From NCBI RefSeq assembly GCF_008831285.2, contig NC_045142.1:26735876-26799875 (forward strand): a stretch of 64,000 bases of DNA, written 5' to 3'. The notes under the pieces are model-generated. The model was not told the origin of the DNA and ran no database searches. It saw only the letters and a list, made by a program, of their open reading frames with translations. This DNA comes from Nymphaea colorata (lineage: Eukaryota > Streptophyta > Magnoliopsida > Nymphaeales > Nymphaeaceae). The position numbers and the translations under genes are program-made. Shown here piece after piece: positions 10,558 to 21,449 of this stretch (position 1 is its first letter; every line of letters starts with the position of its first letter).

Positions 10558-13500
10558 GGTCAAGAAGCGAAGAAGATGAAGAGTGCTTTAGGGGGAAGAT
10601 GGGGACGTTAGGGAGGGTTTTAATGGGTGGAGAGAGAGAGGAGGTGATGCAGAAGAACGTACTTGGAGGGGAAAAGGAGGTGGTTCTGGCTGTCATAATA
10701 AAAATGCCATTTTTTCGTGCCATCGAGATTTTTTCACAAAAAGAAGAAAAAGAAAGAAGGAAAAAAAGATTATATCCATTTTCTTCTGCAAAAGTAAATA
10801 TTAAATTTATTATCCGACCATTTACGCCAAAGAATTGTCTATCAAACAAAGGAAGGTGTTGATTATCATTATAATACAAAAGGGGAGGTGTGCCTTTCCA
10901 CACTCGTGCATCATTTTCATGGAGTTGACACGTGAGTGGCTAGTGGGGAGGTACTGAGAAAAAAAGAAAGAAAGTAAAGATTTGAGATGGGTACTGAAAA
11001 TTTCACAAGAACGAAGAAAAAATAGAGGCAAGGGACCTTGATTGCCCCAATCAGATCAAAATAGAAGTCATTGGAAAGTGTTTCTGATTGCACGCATCTC
11101 GATCATTAGGGCATAAGTTCTTATGGTTGATGATCGATGTCATTCCTCGATTGCCATCTTCCACGTTTTGTTGGTTTCCCTTGATGCAACATAAATGATA
11201 GGGCCCTTAGAAGGAGGAGATATCAGCTCAAAGACCAAGACAATGTTGTACATCTTGGGGAATCTCAATAATCTTTTGTATCTTTCTATGGTCGATTATT
11301 TGAGATGCAAGCTACCAAGAAAAGTGCTTTGAGTTAATAAAAGATCTTTGGCATTAATGCACGAAACCACTACTTGGCTAGTTTGGTATTTAAATTTCAA
11401 TCTTAAATCTATATCTCTTTCATATGTACAAATGAAGCTTTTCAGAAAAAGAGGAGCTTGGATGTGTAGAGAGAGAAAGGATACAGGTCATTGCAAAAAG
11501 GATCAGGGAGGTTGCCATCCAGACCATATATAAACCTCGAAGGTCATTCTCACGCAAATATGATCCTGACATGCATTGGTGTTGGCGTTTGTAAAGGGTG
11601 AAAGCCTCTGAAATCTGAACTAGCGACCTGCCATCTCAAGACAACAAATAGTTGATCTTTTCCGCAGCCACGAAGAATGTTCCCACGTCACAGGTCGAGT
11701 GCGTTTCATCTCCAACTATAACGTAATGGCCCCACATACTCTAAACAATATAATTAAGCAAACTTGATTAGCACATGATTGAATCAAAGTGTCTACATGC
11801 ACTGATCTTTTCTCACAACAAAGAAAGCAATCAACGTTTTGGGTTGTGAACTCGCACATCATATAATTTAACTTCTTGTAAATATTAAGTGCGGAGACAT
11901 TTGTATCATGTAAGTTTGGGGGTCGGGAGGGCGGGTCGGGCCTGGGCCGGTCAGGGCCCAGTCTGCAGCAATGGGCTGCGGCTAGCCCCAGCCTGATTCC
12001 TTATCCAGCCGGGCCAACCGGATGCCATGGTGTGTATTCTTAACTATGTTATATTCGTATACTCGTGTAACATAACTCATAAAGTTGAGGTTGAGAACTA
12101 CTATTTTGTAACAAAGTGAACTTCACATCGTTAGAAAGTATGCATCACTGAATTGCGTATTTTTAGGCATCATCACGTGCAGACTAATTCCAAAAATGTA
12201 GCATTGTGGCGAACATTTTTCATTGTTCTAGAAGCAATTTGTTCATTTATAAAGAAGACATCATGGCCTTAACTCTTTCCATATTTTCCTCATTAATATA
12301 TGCATCCAGCACGGTCCTTGCCATTAATGGCTTCTTACTCAGAATGGTTTGCGATGAATATCATATTTCCTTCAATCTTGAGATGCTCAGTGTTCTACTG
12401 TAAACCCCCTCTGAAATAGTACATAAAGTTTGATATTTGCAGGTCTCTTTAGTTAAATTCAAACAACAAGTCAAAGCTATCCTCTTAATATGGAAGCGAA
12501 TGGAAATTACCATTAATCATATTATGCGCTTCTTCCTTGAAATGGTGTTGTGGACTTAAGCCTTACCAAGCCCAGATGCACTTTTAGAGCTAGCTGCAGG
12601 AAAAGTTTGGTTCTAGAACATATCCAAACAGGATCCGTTATAAGTTCGTTCCACCATTGAGCCAGACCCTCATATATAGGGTTCACTTGAGGACCTGACC
12701 AGACTAAACTAGCCATGGGCCAAAATTGGACTGGACTGCATGAAGTTGGTTGTTTGGCAAGGGAGTGTTGCATGAACCTACCGAAAAATTGGTCTAGATT
12801 CCTAGACACCTAGTTTTAGTGTCTCTATCTTTGGAACTGGTTCATGAAACACTCACATAATGTTCGCACTCCTGTTAGGCTTGTTCATTGAACCTATTCT
12901 CACAGGAAAATGGACATATTTTCATAGGAAAACTGATCAAACTTTGAATGTTTCAATGAGATCAACCATGTTTTGTAATAAGAATTGAGACCTACAGGAG
13001 CTTCCGTTCCAAGTTCCAGAAATTTCAGGCTTTCGGTATATTGATTCACGAACTTGGCCATGTTCTCGACAAAAGCATGCATTGGTTGTACGCAAGATCA
13101 GGAACTCGGTCGCCCTGTTCCCTTCATGTATCAGTGTCGCAGAAACAACCTCCTGCCACTTACATCTAACTAAACTAGGACCAACAAGAAGCCTTGATCA
13201 TGCATGCCTTCCGTGAGATGGACGGTCCAGATCTGACTGTGACTGACAAGCACCATTTATGTCAAGAAGGTGCGTCTTGCTTTTACCATGCACACTGTTC
13301 TGAGTACAAAGATTCTGCAACGCCACTATCCTTATTTGGCAGTAAGGTCAGATCATGTCTCCACAGAGAGAAAATGAAACATCAATTACAAACAACAGCC
13401 AGAACTTGATCTTCCACTTACATGTGGCAATGGTTGGTAGACACCCAAACGCTTGAACTTCTGTAAAAAATGAAAAAGTTTTGGCCCTTGTTTCTAGCTT

Positions 13501-14569
13501 TGCCTTTTCTGAGAAAAAGTTATAAAAGGAAGCTTGTGTTTAATATAAAAGGCTCCTTTTCTGATCATAATCACAAAAGAGTCTTATTTATGCTTCTGAG
13601 TTTCCTTATGCAGCTCGAAGATCACAACGCATAGTTATATAAGATCATATTTATACCTGTTCTTCAATGTTAATAAAAGTTGGTTCACCTTCATGAAAGA
13701 GAACAAAAGAAAGGACTGTTGTGGTCATTTCTCAGAGATTTTAACCCAAGTGGGCAGGTAATGGAAAGCCTCTAGCAATAAACTGAGAGACATGAGGCAT
13801 GTTTTTAAAATATGCCAACAAGGAAGTATCTTGTAGAAATATATATTCCAAGGTAGGAAAGAAATGGAAGCCTGTTAGGGTTTGAAAGGATCTTTCTCTC
13901 TAGCCTCTTAGGAGAGGTTGTGATCCCCAGAACTGCATGGAACTCTTAAGTGAAATGATGATGCTTCTGCAATGAAGTAAAATTGAAGGATCATGTGCTT
14001 CAGCATTTATTATGTGTATGTAATCATCATGCACAAAGGAGCACCTTATTGCTAAAAAGAGAAAAAAAGGGGGCCAAATGGAAATGTTTTTAGAGGCCCA
14101 GAGCTTGGAATTGGGACATCTCGTGTCAAAGACAAAACGTGCAATTGTCCTGAAAAGACAACTCGAAGCCCATCCTTTTCATCAGATATTCTAAAGTACG
14201 GGAATCCAGTTTGATTAATAAGCTATCAGCATAATAAGGTCAGATATTAAATGCTGGGAAGATCACAAATGCACAAACATGCATCTTGAAAGCCAAGTTG
14301 TTGTTTCAGACATCTATTTATCTTTACTATTGGAAATATTGTTCCCTTGTTTTTCTAATGCACACAACCTAAATGCTGCTATCTTAATTGTCATCGTCAC
14401 TATCTAATCTCTTTCCCTCTATTCTAACTCAGCAGGAAGTTAACAAACTAACTACCGTTCGGAAAAGAAGCTGGAAATCGCCGGAAATCCCTCTATTCTT
14501 CAGAGTCTTTTTTGGGCAGTGGGCCGCCTTTAGCTCACACGGTCAATTTCTAACTTGTTGACTTACCTC
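10558..14569. other. Intergenic region, no gene recognised
   Basis: This includes the promoter side of the HIPP gene, in which I see no clear TATA box. The rest is AT-rich with scattered short frames that resemble nothing I know. A GC-rich patch at about 11916-12026 with GGGCC words resembles the composition of the hAT element at 14765, but no end repeats or target duplication are visible. Confidence 0.55.
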
Positions 14570-14574
14570 TAGAT

Positions 14575-15878
14575 GGTGTATACGGATGTCGATATATCTG
14601 ATTTGAATAGGATATCCGATTGATCTGATCTAAAAAAATTAGATATGAAAAAAGATTAATATCTGATTAAGAAATTAGATCGGATTGGAATTTAATAAAT
14701 GACATCCAATCAAATTCGGATTTAATAAATGACATCCAATCATATTCAGATATACATAAAGATCTAGGGGTGGGTATCGGGCCGGGCCGGGCCGGGCCGG
14801 CCCTCTAAAACCCGGCCTGGGTTGGCCCGCCGGGCCTGAAACCCGGGCCCGAGCCCGGCCCGATATATTGCCGGGCCGGGTACCGGGCCTGGGCCACAGA
14901 AATCAGGCCCGGCCCAGCCCGTTTGGTGGATCCGACCCGCGCTCGACCGCTCGGGCGGTCGAGCGTCTCGTCCTAGCCCTCCACCACTCGCCTGCCGAAC
15001 GGCAGGCGGGTGGTGGTTTTTCACCGGCAGGCCACCCAACTTCGTGGGTGGCTGCCAGCGGATGCCGCCAAGACTGCCGGCCATCGCGGCGGAGAGGGAG
15101 GGGAGCTGCGGGGCTGCGGTGGACGGAGGCGGAGAGGGAGAGGGAGGCGGAGAGGGAGAGGGAGACGGAGGCGGAGAGGGAGGGGAGCGAGCGGGGCTGT
15201 GGTGGACGGAGGCGGAGAGGGAGAGGGAAACGGGAGAGGGAGCAGAGGGAGAGGGAGAGGGAGACGGTAGGGAGAAGGAGCAGAGGGAGAGGGAAGGGAG
15301 AGGGAGCAGAGGGAGAAGGAGACGGAAGGGAGCATAAGGAGAGGGAGAAGGAGCAAAGGGAGAGGGAGACGGAAGGGAAAGGGAGACGAGCAGAGGGAGA
15401 TGGAGAGCGAGCCGAGGGCTCAGGGCGGAGGCCGCCCGACCGCCCGAGGGCGGGAGTCGGGCCGGCCGGGCCGCCGTTGGGCCGCCCTTCCTGCCCAGGC
15501 CCGGCCCGGTTTGGTTATCGGGCCTGGCTGTCGGGCCCGGGTCCGGCCCGGGCCGGGATTTTCCCGGCCCAAACCCGGCCCGTACCGGGCCGGGCCGGGC
15601 CGGCCCGGCGATGGCCCGGCCCGACGCCCAGCCTTATAAAGATCCGGTCGGATTCGGATAGGATTCATTTTTAGATAAATATCATGTATATAATGCTATT
15701 AAATTTTAGAAATTAGCAAAACCCGATTCAAAATACGGATTCAGATATAAATATAAAAATCGGATTCCGGATTGAAAATGACATTTTTTTATTCGAATTG
15801 AATATGTGAATATCCAAAAAAGCAGATATGATTAAAGATATATTCAATCTAAATCCAATCTATTGACATCCCTAGTGG
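14575..15878. mobile_element. Older AT-rich MITE-like element split by a GC-rich hAT insertion
   Basis: The outer sequence begins near GGATGTCGATA and ends near CTATTGACATCCC, which is the inverted form. Both arms are rich in GGATT/CGGAT words, and a 30-bp unit (ttaataaatgacatccaatc...) is duplicated at about 14691-14750. It is interrupted by the GC-rich element at 14765-15636. The flanks resemble each other (tagatggtgt versus tagtggtgt) but this is not a clean target duplication, so the boundaries are approximate. Confidence 0.45.
14765..15636. mobile_element. GC-rich non-autonomous hAT-type element, 872 bp
   Basis: The 8-bp flank TAAAGATC occurs at 14757-14764 and again at 15637-15644. The element starts TAGGGGTGGGTATCGGGCC, and its other end, read from the opposite strand, starts TAAGGCTGGGCGTCGGGCC, giving inverted termini. 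Terminal form and duplication length fit the hAT superfamily. The interior is GGGCCGG-rich near the ends, has three consecutive hairpins at 14940-15056, and a purine-rich ggagagggagacgg tract at about 15080-15410. Long frames on both strands are low-complexity and do not look like genes. Confidence 0.8.
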
Positions 15879-15900
15879 TGTCTGATGGTGTTCCTCTCCC

Positions 15901-16002
15901 TGCATCTAGATGGTGCCTCGAACATAACATCTTTCTTACGTTGAACTTCTTTGCATCTAGATGGTGCCTCGAACATAACATCTTTCTTATGTTGAACTTC
16001 TT
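15901..16002. repeat. Tandem duplication, 51-bp unit, two copies
   Basis: Units 15901-15951 and 15952-16002 are nearly identical, each beginning tgcatctagatggtgcctcg. They differ at one or two positions, so the duplication is recent. Confidence 0.95.
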
Positions 16003-16414
16003 TTCGAAGTGCAATGAGGCTATCAAACCATCTGTATTATGTTTTATGTTCCAAACACAAGAGGAAGAATTAAATTGTAGGGTTGAAGAGTCGAGGGGCA
16101 TTTCTTTATACATGTAGTGCACAAGTTGCGGCGGCGGGAAGGATGGAACGGCCACAAGAAGATCAGCTCATTTTTAATATTGATGGATCTCGGAAGGATA
16201 TATTAATATCTACTAAGAAGCCCTCTCCAAACAATTTTAATGTTGTACAAGTTAATGTTATTAGTCTAGGAGAGCATTTGCTGATGCACCAAAGAGGCAG
16301 TAGGGCAATGGGAGAACATAAAAAAGCCAACTTCTAATGGAGTGATGCGTAGGGCATTTCAGAAGGACCATAGCCCTCCTTTAGGACGGGTACTACTGTT
16401 CAAGAACAGCCATG

Positions 16415-16580
16415 GACGACCGCAGACTTGCCTTGTGTACCAACAAGATAAGGTGGAACACCACAACACAAGCAAGGAGGGACGTCCGCAGACTTGTCTT
16501 GCCTACAAACAACACAAGGAGGAACACCAGTAGTACCACAAGCAAGGATGGACGTCAGCAGACTCGCCTTTTTTCTGAAA
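16415..16580. repeat. Tandem repeat, 66-70 bp unit, about 2.5 copies
   Basis: Units begin at 16415, 16481 and 16551 with gacg(a/t)c(c/a)gcagact and include an aca(ag)gcaagga segment. No function is apparent. Confidence 0.85.
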
Positions 16581-18086
16581 AAATTCCAAACTGAAATTTT
16601 CACCTTTTTCCCATGTTATTTTTACGTTATTTTTGTTTGAACTTTAGAACATAAGTTAAATTATTTGCCTCCATTTCTATCATTACCAAAACATCATTTT
16701 TATGTTTTTAACAAGTTATTTTTATATTTTCTTACAAGTTTTAATTTATTTTATTTTTTTCCTAATCACACACATGCACTTACACACGCACCACCGCAAT
16801 CACAACTTTCGTAAGAAATGCTTCTCTTGATATATTTGGCAATGTTTATTTACCAAAAAAACATGCTTACGATCAAGTAATTTATTGATTTACAGCTTCA
16901 AGAAAGGACAAACAATTGCCAAAACTATTTATCCTAAATGGATGACCAGTTTCAGGTGTTGTAAGTGTGGGATTGTCTAGGTCATTTAGTAACCACAATC
17001 GAAATATATAATAAAAAGAGTTATGTGAGCGAGTCAATAAACCTTCTAGAGTGTCATATATTTTAAACGATCTTTTTTGGTTTTATAGAACTGACAAAAA
17101 GAGAAACTTCGCAATTAGCAACAAACAAATCTGATTTTGATAGGCATATCGTTGCTTCAAATTGAATTGTTGCAAATGTTTAAATCCTCTCATTATTTTC
17201 ACTAGAAAAACAGTTCAACATATGATTTTCAGTTATAGAGTGTCTTCATGCTCCACTGACACCCACCCAATATGTTCCAAGTACAAATACTCCAAATAAA
17301 CAGAAAGGATTGGCTCTAAACTTCAAGTTGCAGGAGGTGTAAAGTTCACTCTCTGGGCATGCTTCTCTTGACGAGTCCGGGAATCAAAGGAGGAAGCAGA
17401 AGTTTCTGGCTGAGGGGCACTATGGATGCATAAATTTTTTTTAAGGGGCAGCCACATGTAAATAAAGATACGACTATGAGCTATCAATGTCGAAAATAAT
17501 CAAGTTTTTATGGGCGGATGTGGGCAATTTGCCCACACTGCGTCCACCGCCGACGGCAATGACAAACTGTACTTGTGAGCAAACAAGGGGCATCCAAGAT
17601 CTTATATCAGGACAACAAGAGTTATGAACATTGCGGCTGCTTGACCAAATGGTTGGAAAGTTGATTAGAAAGGAAAGGAAAGAGAGTCGCTGGTTTCTCT
17701 CGCCACGAAATGAAACGAAAATCCAATTCTCTCTCCAATAACAAAACAAAAGAACGATAAGGAAGCGCAGAAAAAGAAAGGTGGAAGATGGGTAGACAAT
17801 GAATTGCACCTTGAGGTTGAAGGAGTAGAACACGGATTTTTTTTTTTTTTTACTGAATTTCTCCCAGATTTTCAGCTTTGACAAAAAAAAAAACCTGATA
17901 AAATCTTCGTCCGTTAAGGCCCTAAACAACATTTGTGAGCATACTATATATATATGGTTGAGTCAGGAAAGGAGACCAAGGGTTTCGTAATTGAAATATC
18001 ATGTTTTATTTATCTGTCAATGCAGGAACAGCAAAACATAAAAACAAATTTACAGCCCAAAATTTCTCATCCCAGGCTCCAAGCTA

Positions 18087-19430
18087 CTAATTTCCCGCTT
18101 TCTCCATGTTTTCCACATTGGGCATGTCCCTCATCTGCAACACAAACCCGTTGTCCGCCACAAGTTAGAGAAAGTAATAGCATAGTTCTTGCAAAGTCAC
18201 TAAAACCAGCCCCAACACCATCTGGAAGGCTAAAATACTGAGCGAAACTTTCTTAGAAATCAAAAAGAGCGCAGTGGTGGATAAATACAAGTCCAAACTA
18301 GAGACACAAATATGTAGCAAATAAACTGAATTACCAGTACTTTGTGTTTTCTGGTTCTCCCTTCTGAGAGAGAAAGAATTGCATCAGCAACAAGAACAGG
18401 AAAAAAGGAAGACGGCGATGCGGAGAAGAGGAGTAGGGCAGGAAGAAACTAGTTCAGAACACTGGGTTTAGCATTGACAAAGATGGTTTGCCAACCTACT
18501 GAATCAGGGTATGACATGAACAGCCTCACATATTCAGCAATTAAATTGAACAGCCTCACATGATTTTTTTTCCTTTACCTGGCCCAGAGCCATGGGGGCA
18601 AGTATGACCAAGAAGATAGAAACCCATAAGTTAGACTCTGAAAAACGCTATACCTATAAGGCTATATGTATGATTCTACAAGTCTTTAAATTCACATGAA
18701 CAGCCTCACATATTCAGTAATTAAATTGGATAGCAGGATGGATGCATATAACCAGCATACCTCTAAGTTGCTCAGACAACATTTTGTGTCTTCTTGTTGC
18801 TGCAGCAAGCTGCCCCTCAGTTCCTCAAATTCCTGCATTGTTAAAAATTGCTGAGGTGGAAGACAAGCATGTGATGTTGCAAACATAAGATAGGATTCGG
18901 TTATTTACCGATCTCAATTGTTCAACTTCAACATTGAGGGTTTTTTTCAGTCCAGATAACTCCTGATCATAAATTGAGAAGCTATCGAATTAGGATTCCT
19001 AAAATAACAGCAAGAAAGGTAAAGAAAATGTAAAAGAAAAAGTAAAATAGGCAATCAGTAAACACACTAAATGTTTGATAGCTAAGGAAATATGTCTGGC
19101 CATATAGACAGATTCATCAAATATGATCACTTCAATCACAATTTTTTCTTTATGTTCAGTCATGTCTTTTTAATCATCAATTGTATCAAACCTTTGTAGG
19201 CCAATGCAGGGTAAGGTTTTGCTGGGAAGCTACCCCGAGCAGCTTCTGAAACACCAGCATCGCATGTAACAAGGTAATTAGCTCTAAGAATATCCATATG
19301 TCATGCTTCAAATCTTTATTTGAATATATGTGGATCTTCATAATGCAGAACTACATATAAAAAAGAACCAAGTTGCAGCACTCATCTAAACATATGATTC
19401 ATTAAAAATAATGTTTGCACACACACACAA

Positions 19431-19469
<39 letters not shown>

Positions 19470-21449
19470 GCCAGTTGATACATGGAGAAATTTATAGCTT
19501 TATACCTTTTGTAATACTCACTAACCAAGAAACAGACATAAAAAGGCTCTTGGTTCAAGTTTTCGTTTGAAGTAGTCCCTAAAATGAGGAAAACATGGAG
19601 GTGCAAAAGGTGCAGAAATATAACTTTCCTTTCTGAATAAAAAACTTCTCATAAGGTGTCATCATCTTGAGAAACTTGATAGGAGCCCCATTCGAAATCC
19701 AATTGGCTGAAAAGAAACTCTGAACTCAATATTAGAAGGGACCCAAGCTTCACTACTTTGACAGCATCTTTCAAGTTTCAACTCGCCCATATAGTTCAAG
19801 CATTTTGGGAAAACAGAGAATACGATTAAAATTTCATTTTCTTTGAGATATTGCTGGAAAATATACACGTGAACTTTGTCTCACCATCAGTTTGGAAGAT
19901 TTTACTGTTGCTTTCAAGTTGGTTTTTCACAAGTTGAAGTACGTGAAAAGCTTGTGTTTGAACTTGAGAGGGATATGTGTTGAGTACAAAGATCAACAAT
20001 GAAGGCACAAAAACATATCTTGGAATGAGGTAATTGAGGGTGGTTCCCACATATACCAGTGCATTTAAGAATATCATTTATGCATTCAGAATTTCAGATG
20101 GAAACAAGGACAATGTTTTACCATACTCATGCTGAACGAAAAACATAATGAGAACAAAGTAATGGAAGTAAGCTTATTTTTGCTAAAATAAACAGCCGTG
20201 TCCAATCCGATGCGACTCAAATCACGATGTCATATGATGCAATCTACAAGTTGATGCCAAATTGAGAAAAGAACTGGTAAAGTGATGGTGGTTCAAGACC
20301 ATAAAGACCAGCCTTCCTATGCTCCATAGAATAATTCTGAATCTAAAGTTAGTTGGCTAACTGAAAAAGAAGAAATATTTTTCTTTATTCCAGGTACCAC
20401 AATCACACCGACGCAGCTGAATGGCCATTACCAACAACAGATAGGTTGTGCCGAGATAAGTGATTTTTAATTTTCCAGCCTCTTCGCCTGACTTTCCACG
20501 GTTTCTCTTCCAGGTATGCACAGAAAGAGGAAAAACATGCATAATAATTTCATGATATTGCCCACAAGTCAAAGACTCAAATACAAAACCAGTCGAACAT
20601 TTTGATTGATAATAATTTGAATCGGTAACAGATAGTGATCCATTAAGGTGGCATGACAATGGTCGGAGCAGAAGAAAAATTTTCTGAGAGCTAAACTTCA
20701 CATAGAACTTACAAATAGCTCATTCATTTGCTAAAACTAAGAGCACTATCCATGACAGCAGTTACGGAGATCTTCTCTTCATAATGGTATTTAGAAATTG
20801 AAAGCAAACAAAGATCAACTAGAACAAGACAGAAACCTTACCTCCCGATAGGTGCTAACTTGCGTATCAAGCTTCAATCTCCACTCCTGCAAATCCTGTA
20901 TTCCGTTGGAAGACAGACTACAGTTAGAAGAAAAAAAATTCCTTAACTTGAGAGGAGAAAATGAAGGCTAAGCCACTTATGGAGCCGCATCGATGACCAC
21001 AGGCTGATTTGGAAATCCTTGCCTTCTTCAAACCTTGAATCCGACTTAATAATTCCGCCTTCGACTCGTTCAGTTCCTTCCTCAAACGCACACGTAAAAT
21101 GAACATAATCAGAAAACAAATAATCATCGAGGTCTTTTCTCTCTTTCGTTACACAGTTACTGAAACTGACAACGTAGCTTCGAGGTATACCGCTATTTTC
21201 GAGCTAATTGGTGGCAGATTCTCGTTCTTCTGCATAATGGGGATCACGAAACCAGGGAAACCAATATAGGAGAAGACAATATTAAATCAAACACAGACCA
21301 TGAGAAGCCACTACTGAACAAAACATGAACAAATCAACAAAATAAAGAGATCCCAACTCCGTTATCACCCGAAATATGAGAGAGAGTATTACCGACGGAA
21401 GAGGCAGAGCAGAAATGGAATGCATAGCTGCACTGTAGGCGTCTGCCAT
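18087..21449 (-). CDS. Small coiled-coil protein of unknown function, 132 aa, seven exons
   Basis: Minus-strand exons: 21393-21449 (MADAYSAAMHSISALPLPS), 21174-21229 (KNENLPPISSKIAVYLEA), 21023-21080 (KELNESKAELLSRIQGLKK), 20842-20895 (DLQEWRLKLDTQVSTYRE), 18909-18962 (ELSGLKKTLNVEVEQLRS), 18761-18832 (EFEELRGSLLQQQEDTKCCL) and 18087-18134 (MRDMPNVENMEKAGN, stop). The phases join cleanly and give about 132 residues. From residue 38 or so the charged, leucine-spaced sequence is a long amphipathic helix of coiled-coil type. Four internal exons are exact multiples of 3, three of them of 18 nt. The exon 2/3 junction (donor 21172-21173, acceptor 21081-21082) is inferred from phase only. The exon 3 donor reads AAG|GCAAGG, which needs a GC-AG intron. 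I think I have seen plant proteins of this kind but cannot name one. The last exon is the least certain. Confidence 0.72.
19417..19470. repeat. CA then TA microsatellite in the coiled-coil gene's long intron
   Basis: CA repeats run directly into TA repeats. They lie in the 1.9-kb intron between exons 4 and 5 of the minus-strand gene. Confidence 0.85.

Larger units (their letters stand above)
15879..18086. other. Intergenic region with short tandem duplications
   Basis: No gene is recognised. It holds two tandem-repeat patches (15901-16002 and 16415-16580). A T/A-rich stretch near 17500-17930 includes a gtgggcaatttgcccacac palindrome like those of the CAGTGGCGGAGC hAT family seen elsewhere in the window. 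The 3' UTR of the coiled-coil gene should lie at its right end. Confidence 0.5.

Noticed and set aside
14764-15674. Long open frames up to 268 codons on both strands
   Set aside because: They are composition artefacts of the GC-rich hAT element; the product is a run of E/R/G repeats and G/P/A words.
17474-17932. 152-codon minus-strand frame
   Set aside because: It runs through poly-A/poly-T tracts and a possible MITE relic; the product is a hydrophobic and Lys-run mixture typical of chance translation.
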